In this document: piece by piece, positions 40,605-49,688 of the stretch
Numbering within the stretch: position 1 is the stretch's first letter
Layout of the letters: the number at the start of each line of letters is the position of its first letter
Assembly (NCBI RefSeq): GCF_010111755.1
Contig: NC_088952.1
Location: forward strand, 372,001 to 436,000
From: Nakaseomyces glabratus
Taxonomy: Eukaryota > Ascomycota > Saccharomycetes > Saccharomycetales > Saccharomycetaceae
DNA length: 64,000 nucleotides
Reading direction: 5' to 3'
Position numbers and translations under genes: made by a program
Notes under the pieces: generated by a model
What the model was told of the DNA's origin: nothing
Databases searched by the model: none
What the model saw: the letters and a program-made list of their open reading frames with translations, nothing else

Positions 40605-40934
40605 ATGTACCCCGCACATTTGTACTATTTATCTTGTTTTAAATCCTCACCATGTGATTATAGGTGGCATGAGGGAGCAAAAAAAAGAGGGGTATTCATT
40701 TGCCTATTGTCTTGTTTAAAAAAAAACAATCGAGGCATAAACTTTAAGACAGGACATTTCGAATCTCGAGCAGTGCCAAATAGAATAAAGTATAGTTTAT
40801 TGTGTGTATTATGTTCAATTTTTTTGTTTATCTTTTAATTTTAATCTACAACTTGTGTCACCAACAAAAAGAACATTATGATAGACTAGGGTCAGGCATT
40901 TTGTCCTTGAACAGTTGCAAATGATAGATCTTTT

Positions 40935-40962
40935 GTCCCAGCAAGTCCCAGCAAGTCCCAGC
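40935..40962. repeat. 10-bp tandem repeat GTCCCAGCAA
   Basis: Two exact copies of GTCCCAGCAA (40935-40954) and a third copy shortened to GTCCCAGC. Non-coding, in the 3' part of the TLC gene flank. Confidence 0.75.
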
Positions 40963-42256
40963 TTCGTAAGGTGAAAAGACAACTTTATTAAAAAAAATGA
41001 CTTGAATGGCTTACACGCTGGGCAAATGTTAATAAACCCGAGAACTAGGGATTATCGGGTCCAACTGTGCTATTCCCGCATCCTCGATGCCCAAACTATA
41101 TGTGCCAGCGTAAGAAATGAGCGTAACAGTGCAAAAAAAAAGGTGTCAAAAGGGCAGCAAAAACATTTTAGACGGAACGCCTCTCTCTCTGCAAGGAATT
41201 TACCGTAACTTGGGTAAGAGGTATTTCAATCAATCTCTCAGAAAGGGGTGCATACCCTTACAATGCACGGCTGTACCCCTCGCTATTCCCGAGAGGAAAA
41301 ATAAAACAATCTGGGGTAGGCGTAGAGAGTAGCGTACGGAGGCGAAGAAAGATGTAAGAATGTAATTCACAGTGCAAGATTGCGGGGGGGGGGATGGCCA
41401 CAAGAGCTGAAAAAAGGGTCGATTATGTCAGGGCTGGAGACAGAGAAACGGCAGTGCAGAAAAGTGTATATTATTTAATGAGACACCGTAAATCATTATT
41501 TTCATTTATAGCCTATTATATTTTCATGGAAGAAAAAAGAAAACAAGATTTGGACCCTATCTCCCCTTTTCTTCTAACAAAACGATGTACGGGGAGAGGA
41601 TAACGTACACGTTCCTGTCCAATCCTTCTCCAACTTTGTGTGCAGTTATCTGAGTGATCCATGGTTTCCCGACATTTCGGATGGACACTTATTAACTTGT
41701 GCTACGCTGGTTTGCTGTCAGATATCGTGCTTCCTCAGATCGCAATCAAAAAAATGGAAGAGGAAAGTGCAACGATTAGGACTGCAACTAAGGAACCAGC
41801 GTACAACAGGCTTGAAATTACTTAAAAGAGATCGGCTCTCTATAGCAGGACTATACCCGATCCACGCTCCATTCTAAGGTACCATTCCCCTTCCCCAATA
41901 TCAGCGAGACTAGCAGAGATCTATTCCCCCATAGTAGAGGACGCTACTTCCAGTCTGTGCTCCCTTTCCACAGAAAGAGAGAGAGAGATACACACACAAG
42001 ATAACAGGGATTAACACAGCGGGAATACGACAGGGCACCCAGAGAACAAGCGCACCGAACACCTTATCCCAATAAAGGCGATTACAACGATAAAATAATA
42101 AAAAAAAAATTAAAAAAAATCTGGGGTAAACAATTCTTCTACACAGGGGGCACCGTAGTGCCCCGGGGAGTATTGCCATTATAACACCGAATGCTAGGTG
42201 ACAGGAAAAAAGCGCACAAATCCCAGCCTCCCCTTATCAGTTATCAGGACCTATAT

Positions 42257-42274
42257 ACACACACACACACACAC
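42257..42274. repeat. (AC)9 microsatellite
   Basis: Nine AC units in the long intergenic region, about 970 bases upstream of RGC1; a likely length-variable site. An (AG)n run lies near 41976-41988. Confidence 0.85.
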
Positions 42275-43129
42275 AATGAGAGAAGGACAGGGCGAACCAA
42301 TTGGGAGGGCATCCCCAGGAATATGAGCAATAAACGCGCACAGCCGTGTTTGTGAAATAGGGCTAACCCAGAAATAAGCGCAGGAGATCAAACAAAAGAG
42401 CGTAGGGATTAATTACGACATTACTTCATCAGTCTAACTGAGACGGCGGTCGCGCAAGATCCAGCGATAGGTGTTGTAGTGGAAATCTCGCCAAAAATTG
42501 AAAAAATTGGGGGCGAGGGGGGATAAAGGTTTGCCCTTCTAGAAGCTCTCAAATCTGGCTGTATTAATTGATAAAAATAATTATCTCAACCCCCGCCCCC
42601 GCACTCTTGGATTGTTTGAAGTTGAATTGGAATTTGAACTTGAACTTGAAGCGTAGAAGTTAGAGAGTGCGATAAATGAGTACAGTCAAATTGCGAATGT
42701 GCCACCAAAAAGACTTACGGAACGGGATTTCTTGTAAAACTTTACATCCCTATCGTTGCGTTGTTTAACCTTGGTTTATAGTGTTATTCCCGACTATTCG
42801 AGTTGCGAGGAAGAGGACAAATTACCTGGAGAGGACAAAGCAAGTCCATGACTGAAAAATAACTAAAATAATAATAAAATAAAATGTCTACCGAGATGTG
42901 GTACTGAATACTCTTGGATAATACGTATATTCTCCTTTTTCTGCTTAAACGCATAGTATTAACCCCTCATTAAAAAGACTCTTTCTAATATGCCTTAGGA
43001 GCCACATACGTAACTTTTGTCTTTATGACGCTCGCTGAATATCGCCGAGCCTCGAGCAAACTGCGCTGTCTGCAAAGAAGTGTAAATTTAAAAACAAAAT
43101 CATAAGATTCCCCACAATATTTTTTTTTG

Positions 43130-43137
43130 TATAAATA
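43130..43137 (+). promoter_or_regulatory. TATA box of RGC1
   Basis: TATAAATA, 104-111 bases before the ATG at 43241. Confidence 0.55.
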
Positions 43138-43240
43138 AGGAACGAATTGATAATTGAAAATCATTTCTCTCTCTCTTTAATCATTATTCTTTATCCTCTT
43201 ATAATAATAATAAAACCAAAACAGTTCATATTCAAATACT

Positions 43241-45943
43241 ATGACTGAAACACAAACTGAATATTTTAACACAAGGCAAGTCAGTCTTGCTGACGACTTG
43301 CTAAAGCACACGACATCAATAGGATCAAAATTGACTAAAGTGGTCAGTCCCACCACGAAGGTTAAAGAGGACTCTTTGAAGCCAATGAAGACAATTTCAA
43401 ACACTATCTCAAAGACCACATCAGCTACCACTGCTAACGACTCAAGCTTTGATGGATTCAACCCAAAGTACTTGAACTCGGAAAGTGTATACAGAGCCCA
43501 ATCAAACTCGCAGAGCGGACCAGTGGTGTCACGCACAGAGGTTAACTCTCCTTACTACTTACCAGTCCCAGTGCCAGAAGCTGTCACTGACTCTGCTAAT
43601 CCCGTGAGCAGCAGTGCAAAGGAGCAATACTTAAATGGTTACCACCACTCCCAGTACGTTAAGGAATACCCAACTGTGCTGCTGGCAGACAGGTTCAAAA
43701 AATGGAACAAAATTTTGAAGTACCTCATTTCTTACCTTCGCGAAGCCGCTTACGTCGAAGAGCATATCGCCAGATTACATGTAAAGCTAAAGAAGAAGGT
43801 GACTTTCCCATTCTTGACAGATTTGGACGATCACAACCAGCTTGTGGACCCATATCAGAAAAACTTGCCAACAAAGAGAACACAACCAATTACTCCAGCT
43901 GAAAAGAAAAGATTGGAAGCTGAGGCAGCACTAGCCGCTGCCACCACCACAGAAGAAACAACAGAAGAATTGGACTTTGATACAGAGCTAGAAGACGAAG
44001 TACCTGTTTCTTCTGACAATGATACTATGGCACCATCAGGCTTTTTGAAGTTCGGTTCAGGCTCAATACAGGATATTCAAGTTTTATTGAAGAAGTATCA
44101 TGGTTCTATTGCAGGACAACAATTGAAAGTCTCCAGAGAAATAATGGAAAACGTCATTCCAAAACTAGAAGGTCTGGTAAAAGAGTTAAACAATAAGATA
44201 AGGGAAATCAAGAGTTTGGACGGTGATTTCAGAACTAATTTGATTGGTCAAATGAACCAAACCTCTAGATTAATTCAAAAGTATAACTCGGTTGTAAAGA
44301 AGCTAGCCAATGAAAAGTCTGATGCTACTACCACTATTCAACCAAAGTGTGACCCATACTTGGTAAAAATTCAATTGGAAACACAATTGAAGAAACAGTT
44401 AGCCGAAGAAAAATATCTAATGGAAGCATTCGTTAACTTGCAGAGCTCCGGTCTTGACCTGGAAAGAATTGTCTACACAAAAATTCAAAGTGCACTTGAA
44501 AACTATACCGCTTTGATTGATTCTGAAGCACGTTTGATTTTAAAGAACCTATGCCAAGAATTACAACAGGGTATGCTATCCAAGCCAGCTAATTATGAAT
44601 GGGATCAATTCATTACTCATCATACCAACTGTATGTTGAATTGGACCTCCACCCAACCAAAGCCGGTTCCAAGAGAACTATCTGACATTGTATACCAGAA
44701 CATGAAGGCACCTCAGTCTAAGTGCATCAGGAAGGGTTACATGTACTATGGTTCAGGCAAAGATGTTAAGAAGTATAGCAAAGGCTACTTCATTTTAACT
44801 TCCCATTATCTGCATGAATTCAAAGATAGCGATTTCTCTAAGGAGATGAAAGGTTCAACTGATGCCAGTAACAACTTCTGTCACATGGCTATTAGTTTGG
44901 TCAACTTGATTCCTGAAAAGAGTTTCTCATTGAGCGATATTGATATCGAAGAGATCACAGACACCGAAATGGTATTCACTGCTAGATCATTGAAGAGCAC
45001 CAAACCTAGAAGCAGTCCTTCTCCAGCCCCAATTCCAGCTCCTGAACACAAGTCTAGATCGCCATCGATTACCGCAGCTGTTCCAAAGTTCCTAAGAGGT
45101 GGCCCAAGTAGATCCACTAAGACCAGATCAAATAGCGGTGCTAACAGACAAACCTTATTTGCTGAACCATCTCTAAGCGAGCCATTACGTGAAATTGGTG
45201 AAAGAACAACATGGCACTTAAGACTTTCCTTGGGTGATTATGATGAAGAATACAAGAAGCAATTTAAGAAGTGGAGCTCTGATTTCAAGGCCCTTGCTGA
45301 CTTCAACCATTCATATCACAGAAATTCGTTCATAAATGAGCGTGCAGAAAGTGCAACAAGAAGAGCAAGTAAAACTGCTGGGCCAGGCGAGTTCAATAAG
45401 CAAAACAGTGACTCTTCTCGTGGATCATCTGATAGCACCATTGTGCAAGATAGTGGACGCTCAGACTCTAAGATTGGTAATATTGTTGGTCTAGATGAGG
45501 ACGGAAACTTGATTGCTTCGGATGGTAGAAAGTACTCTGTCAGTCCACAATTGCAAAGACAGGGATCATCTGGATTAACTTCCCCATCCAGCCAACCAGG
45601 CAGTCCGTTGGGTGATGGATCGACCACTCAGTATAGAGACCGTGTTCTTTCTTTACCAACCAATAAAAGACAAGATAGTACTACCATTGAGGGCGTAATG
45701 GCTGATTCAAAGAAATCCCCTAATACCTCATCTAGAGGTAGTGTCTCTTATGTGACTAGCAGCAAAGTCACTCGTACTTCTAGTTTACCAGTTAATGACA
45801 AGGACGCTGCTAGCCCTGCAGATGTCCCAAGAAGTTCGCAAATGAGAGACCAACTAAAGTCGACTATTGATACCATAGATGAATCAAATCAAGAGAATTC
45901 AGCATCATCGACCATGAAGCTATCAAAGTCGATGTACTCATAA
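43241..45943 (+). CDS. RGC1: PH-domain regulator of glycerol channel, Rgc1/Ask10 family
   Basis: A 900-residue protein placed as YPR115W, next to YPR114W. Rgc1 and its paralogue Ask10 (about 1080-1150 residues in S. cerevisiae) bind the aquaglyceroporin Fps1 and keep it open; Hog1 removes them under hyperosmotic stress. The N-terminal 130 residues are polar and Ser/Thr-rich. A helical F-BAR-like region (about 145-460) starts at LADRFKKWNKILKYLISYLREAAYVEEH and includes an Ala/Thr/Glu-rich insert near 225-250. A PH domain begins at about 494 (CIRKGYMYYGSG) and is split by a Ser/Arg/Pro-rich insert (about 580-645) before WHLRLSLGDYDEEYKKQF. The tail (700-900) is Ser/Thr-rich with many SP/TP-type phosphosites. 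Slm1/Slm2 are related alternatives, but length and position favour Rgc1. Confidence 0.85.
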   Translation: MTETQTEYFNTRQVSLADDLLKHTTSIGSKLTKVVSPTTKVKEDSLKPMKTISNTISKTTSATTANDSSFDGFNPKYLNSESVYRAQSNSQSGPVVSRTEVNSPYYLPVPVPEAVTDSANPVSSSAKEQYLNGYHHSQYVKEYPTVLLADRFKKWNKILKYLISYLREAAYVEEHIARLHVKLKKKVTFPFLTDLDDHNQLVDPYQKNLPTKRTQPITPAEKKRLEAEAALAAATTTEETTEELDFDTELEDEVPVSSDNDTMAPSGFLKFGSGSIQDIQVLLKKYHGSIAGQQLKVSREIMENVIPKLEGLVKELNNKIREIKSLDGDFRTNLIGQMNQTSRLIQKYNSVVKKLANEKSDATTTIQPKCDPYLVKIQLETQLKKQLAEEKYLMEAFVNLQSSGLDLERIVYTKIQSALENYTALIDSEARLILKNLCQELQQGMLSKPANYEWDQFITHHTNCMLNWTSTQPKPVPRELSDIVYQNMKAPQSKCIRKGYMYYGSGKDVKKYSKGYFILTSHYLHEFKDSDFSKEMKGSTDASNNFCHMAISLVNLIPEKSFSLSDIDIEEITDTEMVFTARSLKSTKPRSSPSPAPIPAPEHKSRSPSITAAVPKFLRGGPSRSTKTRSNSGANRQTLFAEPSLSEPLREIGERTTWHLRLSLGDYDEEYKKQFKKWSSDFKALADFNHSYHRNSFINERAESATRRASKTAGPGEFNKQNSDSSRGSSDSTIVQDSGRSDSKIGNIVGLDEDGNLIASDGRKYSVSPQLQRQGSSGLTSPSSQPGSPLGDGSTTQYRDRVLSLPTNKRQDSTTIEGVMADSKKSPNTSSRGSVSYVTSSKVTRTSSLPVNDKDAASPADVPRSSQMRDQLKSTIDTIDESNQENSASSTMKLSKSMYS

Positions 45944-46670
45944 ATGGCATTAACGCATGAACTATAAGTATCTTGTCTAAAAGTACATGTTTGGCGTTAC
46001 CAAACATTGATTGATATATGGGATGAGACACATGCATCTCATTTCCACATTTGTTATTAAATATTCCATAACGTTTTCTTTTCAGTTTTATTCATATTCA
46101 AACCTACGCATCCTTACATGCATTTTAAATATTCTTACTTTTTTACCTTGTTTACAGATTTTATATTTATAAAATGAAATATCCTTTGATATACTCTGTG
46201 ACTGAATGTCTAAAATGGTACTGAGATGAATACTTTACATGCTATCTGATCGATCTTCTCAGTTCAAGGCCCCCCTCTATCTCATCGCCTTTTGAAACTT
46301 TCTTGCCTGAAAATAGATGGACCTGATTCAATTCGCGATGACATAGAAATAGATGAGCCTAGGAATTTGATCACAGTGACGAATATACGTTATAGTATGT
46401 CGCAGCTTACTTCTATTTTGTTTACGTATAGTATTTGCTTACTTACAAGTAGTTGTATACATCTTTACAGTCTTTAGAGTATTCAAGACTCAGTTTATTA
46501 CAATTTTGTAAAATTTTGGTCTTTTGTTTGTATAAGTTATTATATATATTTAAAACTCCGTTATAAAAAAATAGTTGAATAACAGACTACTTGTCGCCAA
46601 ACAGCAAACATTCCGAGGGTTACTTATTTAGATGCATTGTATCACTATATGCCGTACAATGCTCCCAAAA
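45944..46670. other. Convergent intergenic, candidate replication origin
   Basis: A 727-base AT-rich interval between two converging genes. It has no supportable gene. TTTTATATTTA at 46159-46169 matches all 11 positions of the S. cerevisiae ARS core WTTTAYRTTTW. Such matches occur by chance in AT-rich DNA, so origin function is only a possibility. Confidence 0.35.
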
Positions 46671-47612
46671 CTAAATCCATTTGCCAAGTGACAATTTAAT
46701 GGAATCAATCCAAATTTGTGTCCAAATAATGTATGCCTTGCATCCAAAGACCAGCAGTGCTGCAGTACAGGAATATGCTCCAATTGCAGTACAAAACACA
46801 ACAAAAGCAGCAGTTCTCCCCAAAAGTAAAGCCATTGTTTTGATGTATGCATCTTGCCACAAATGTTCTGTTTCCATTTCTTCACGCCTTTGTTTCTCAC
46901 ACTCGGGACACAGTTCATAACCCAACTGATTGACAACCAGAGCTTGCTCTGTACTATCATTGTTATTAATGGTTGGTAAGATACCTAGCAGTGACTCAAA
47001 ATTGTTTGTCTCAAAAATGGCAATAATCTTGATGGCTGTAAGCAAGGTGACTTTAGATTCCTCAATGATTTGTATTAGCTCAGTAAGCATCAAGTTAGGG
47101 TCTTCGTTCCCCTTTTGGGTCATGTAGCTCAAGAAACTGGACCTGAATAGCAAATGTCTCAGGTAAAATATTGTGTTGGCCCTGACAGTGCTTGCATAAA
47201 GCTTTTTCCTCATCCAAGATGCATTGTCCAACTTCTCAGTCAAATTTTGGGCTCCTTTAATAAAGTCCTCCAAAGAGTCTCTTATTTTCCAGATATCTGA
47301 GTCATTGTAGTCTTCGAGTTCTGGTAGTAGCAATACTAAATTGACTTCATGCATATTACTGATACTGTTGACCAAGTATTGCAAGTAGTTTGGTTGAACA
47401 GTTTCAATGGGCAAGTCACTCCTAAAGTTTGCATGCTTACCAGTAATAATAGACAGTTTCAACTTGGCCTTGTCCATCCATGAAGTTGCGATGGCTCCCT
47501 CAATTCTGGAGACCACTCTCAATTTGGCGGCCTCATCAGTGATCAAGGTGGCATTGCAACTGAATAAAATCAAAAGTAAAATGACGAGAGTGCTAACGAT
47601 CTTAGAGTTCAT
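46671..47612 (-). CDS. Unrecognised secretory-pathway membrane protein
   Basis: A 313-residue protein I do not recognise. It starts with a clear signal peptide (STLVILLLILFSCNA, cleavage near residue 21). The lumenal region (22-245) is helical, with sequons NLT and NAS near 123-131 and another Asn-rich NNNDST near 217. A CPECEKQRREEME segment (about 236-248) has a C-x2-C pair. It is followed by two closely spaced hydrophobic helices (about 258-300) with small and Cys residues (GRTAAFVVFCTAIGAYSCTAALLVFGC), then a short tail. The layout, signal peptide plus helical lumenal domain plus C-terminal hairpin, is vaguely like Kar5-type nuclear-fusion proteins, but I see no defining motif and no pheromone response element upstream. 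It lies between the YPR115W and YBR031W blocks. Confidence 0.7.
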   Translation of the reverse strand: MNSKIVSTLVILLLILFSCNATLITDEAAKLRVVSRIEGAIATSWMDKAKLKLSIITGKHANFRSDLPIETVQPNYLQYLVNSISNMHEVNLVLLLPELEDYNDSDIWKIRDSLEDFIKGAQNLTEKLDNASWMRKKLYASTVRANTIFYLRHLLFRSSFLSYMTQKGNEDPNLMLTELIQIIEESKVTLLTAIKIIAIFETNNFESLLGILPTINNNDSTEQALVVNQLGYELCPECEKQRREEMETEHLWQDAYIKTMALLLGRTAAFVVFCTAIGAYSCTAALLVFGCKAYIIWTQIWIDSIKLSLGKWI

Positions 47613-48283
47613 TATTAGCGCTTAGTCTTGTGATTATTTTTGTTGGATAAAATATATTTATCCAATAAATGTATTATAAATGACGCTTAACAATACCACG
47701 TAAATGTATTTACATTAAGAAGGAAAACTCGAAAAGAAGTCCAAGACTGGGAAACTCGAGGCCTATTTATACGTTTTGAAAGAAATAAGCAATGTAAAAT
47801 GGTCTACAATTCAGTAAAATCGCTATCTGTACAGTTGCCATAGCCATTCATAATAATTGAAATACTTGATTCTTGCTATGCGCTATCGATTGCTAAAATA
47901 TTGATTTCGGACTGTCATACGGGCGAAATAGTGGCTGAGATTGGAATGCCACAAACTCCGGGGTAATGAGGGAAGGAATTCAAACGATTTCTTATGTTTT
48001 AATCCTAGCCAGTATTAATACCTACTAAGTTGAATGAAATAGCAAAATTGAGTGAGGAGAAAAAAAAGTGGAATTAATGGGGGGAAGGTATAAACCCTAC
48101 GTAATTACAGAGTTAGTCATATTATATAACTAGGAGGCCGACTTCAATTTGAATAGGCTAACCATACACCAAGACCTACTAAATCCAAACACCTCAAAGG
48201 AGAAAACCTGCTAAAATAAAAAATGTAATAAATGTATAATAAAAAAAAAAGATTAACGTTTAATCAATTTATATTTTGCGGGT
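47613..48283. other. Intergenic, promoter of the unrecognised gene and RPL4 3' flank
   Basis: AT-rich, no gene seen. It contains a 9-bp inverted repeat at 47643-47665 just upstream of the unrecognised gene, and ATTTATATTTT at 48267-48277, an 11/11 match to the S. cerevisiae ARS core, next to the RPL4 stop. Confidence 0.45.
47643..47665. repeat. Inverted repeat upstream of the unrecognised gene
   Basis: TTGGATAAA and TTTATCCAA form a perfect 9-bp inverted repeat with a 5-base spacer, 31-53 bases before the minus-strand ATG at 47612. It could form a hairpin in the mRNA leader or be a dimeric protein site. Confidence 0.6.
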
Positions 48284-49372
48284 TTAATCGTGCTTCAAAG
48301 TTTCAGTGAAGACAGCGGATGGCTTGGTGGAAGACTTAGCAGCCTTCTTGGAGCCCAACTTTTCGGCAGCGAAGACCTTAGCGTATGGGTTCAATCTCAA
48401 CAAGACTTGCTTGTTCTTCAATGGGTTCTTCTTCAAAACGTGAGTACGCTTTTGAGATGGTTGACCAGCTGGTCTGACAGCAGCTTGAATTTCAGAGGAG
48501 TTGATGATTCTGGTGATGTCAGTGGTGGCAACAATGTTGGATGGCAAAGAGTAACCAGTCTTGGAGGAGGCAACGGTTTCGGAACCCCAGACTTGGTCCA
48601 ACTTAGCGAAAGCAGCTTCAGTCCAGATAACGAATCTACCCAAGTGAGCACCTGGAGCCAATTGCAACAAGTTCAAAGCGGTAACTGGAACAGTTTCGAC
48701 ACCTGGAACGTTTCTCAAGGCCTTGACGATACCGTTGTCTTCAGCGTAGACAACCAATGGACCTCTTCTTTGAGTCCATCTTCTGTTTCTGTACTTACCC
48801 TTACCGGCTCTCATCTTCTTGGACTTGATGACCTTCAACAAGTCAGCACCAGCACCGACGGCCTTCAAAGCAGCAACAGCCTCCTTGGTCTTCTTGATGG
48901 ATTCCAAGTCCTTGGAAACAACCAATGGAATTTCTGGAATCTTTTCAACTCTGTGACCTCTAGCCAAGACCAAAGAAGCGACAGCGGAAGCAGCAATGGC
49001 AGAAGCGGTAGCGTAACGCTTCTCGTTTTGGTTAACCTTGACGTTCCACTTTCTCCAGGTCTTAGTTGGAGCGAACATACGACCACCACGACACATGTTA
49101 CCGAAAGCAGCTTGACCAGATCTGTGGGTACCACCACCACCAACTCTTGGAATACGGGCAACAGCACGACCAGTACCCCAGGATTCGGCAGAAGTTTGGT
49201 GACCAGCCTTCTCGGAAACAGCGTAAGCTTGTCTCTTGTTCTTGTTAACAGAGACAAAGACACTGTGGACCAAGTCTGGACGGATTGGAGCAGCAAAGAC
49301 AGCTGGCAATGGGACAGATGAAGAGGTAGCTTCACCAGTCAAAGATTGAACGGTAACTTGTGGACGAGACAT
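48284..49372 (-). CDS. RPL4A: 60S ribosomal protein L4 (uL4)
   Basis: A 362-residue protein, the same length as S. cerevisiae Rpl4. The universal uL4 globular domain includes [34 protein letters not shown] (about 77-110), whose internal loop lines the peptide exit tunnel, followed by [15 protein letters not shown]. The eukaryotic C-terminal extension runs from about 265 with basic stretches ([17 protein letters not shown]). Very strong codon bias, which also creates a long spurious antisense frame. The gene has no intron, as in S. cerevisiae. The upstream region has a TATA box (49478-49486) and PAC/RRPE-like sequence near 49500-49545. Position agrees with YBR031W. Confidence 0.98.
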   Translation of the reverse strand: MSRPQVTVQSLTGEATSSSVPLPAVFAAPIRPDLVHSVFVSVNKNKRQAYAVSEKAGHQTSAESWGTGRAVARIPRVGGGGTHRSGQAAFGNMCRGGRMFAPTKTWRKWNVKVNQNEKRYATASAIAASAVASLVLARGHRVEKIPEIPLVVSKDLESIKKTKEAVAALKAVGAGADLLKVIKSKKMRAGKGKYRNRRWTQRRGPLVVYAEDNGIVKALRNVPGVETVPVTALNLLQLAPGAHLGRFVIWTEAAFAKLDQVWGSETVASSKTGYSLPSNIVATTDITRIINSSEIQAAVRPAGQPSQKRTHVLKKNPLKNKQVLLRLNPYAKVFAAEKLGSKKAAKSSTKPSAVFTETLKHD

Positions 49373-49688
49373 CGTTTATTCTATGATATGCACTTTAGAC
49401 AGGCAATGTTATAAGAATACAAGAAATGAAATCAAAATAAAAACTCTCGAAAACTTCCTGAAAACAACTTCTGCCCGCTTTATATACTTTTCGCCTTGAA
49501 GCTCATCGATTTTTGAAAAATTTTTTTTCAAAAAAAATTTTTCATATAATACTGTACGTACTTTATCATGTGATATATGCCGTTGCTATACGTTATGGTA
49601 GTTGCTGTTGGGTATTTAAGTGGTACTCGTTACTCAATGCTATTAGCTATTTAGTGCTACTTGTTACTCAATGCTATTCTACATGTAG
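49373..49688. promoter_or_regulatory. RPL4 promoter with PAC- and RRPE-like motifs
   Basis: Divergence-free spacer of about 315 bases between RPL4 (promoter) and RKM3 (3' end). It has a minus-strand TATA box TATATAAAG at 49478-49486. AGCTCATCG at 49500-49508 is a PAC core, directly followed by TGAAAAATTTTTTTTC, an RRPE-like A/T block. I see no clear Rap1 site, so regulation may differ from S. cerevisiae ribosomal-protein genes. Confidence 0.5.

Larger units (their letters stand above)
40605..43240. other. Long intergenic region upstream of RGC1
   Basis: At 2.6 kb this is the longest gene-free stretch in the window. All frames are short and none resembles a protein. It holds nine or so STRE words (AGGGG/CCCCT), for example near 40684, 41245, 41276, 41565, 41886, 42144, 42226, 42525 and 42965. 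It also holds an HSE-like TTCTAGAA at 42538-42545, a Tbf1-like TAGGGCTAACCC near 42358, a 10-bp repeat at 40935, a G10 tract at 41384-41393, (AC)9 at 42257, and a TATA box at 43130-43137. I looked for telomerase RNA, RNase P RNA, SRP RNA and snoRNA landmarks and saw none. Most likely an extended stress-responsive promoter. Confidence 0.5.

Noticed and set aside
40605..43240. A structural RNA gene (telomerase RNA, RNase P, SRP RNA, snoRNA) in the long gap
   Set aside because: I found no template-like telomere repeat, no conserved P-RNA or SRP segments and no paired C/D boxes at proper spacing. A Tbf1-like word near 42358 alone is not enough.
46671..47612. Kar5-like nuclear-fusion protein
   Set aside because: The layout is similar only in outline; no defining Kar5 motif and no TGAAACA pheromone element upstream were seen.
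48290..49321. 343-codon frame antisense to RPL4
   Set aside because: It exactly shadows the strongly codon-biased RPL4 gene and encodes Ser/Thr/Gln/Asn-rich sequence, a known artefact opposite biased genes.
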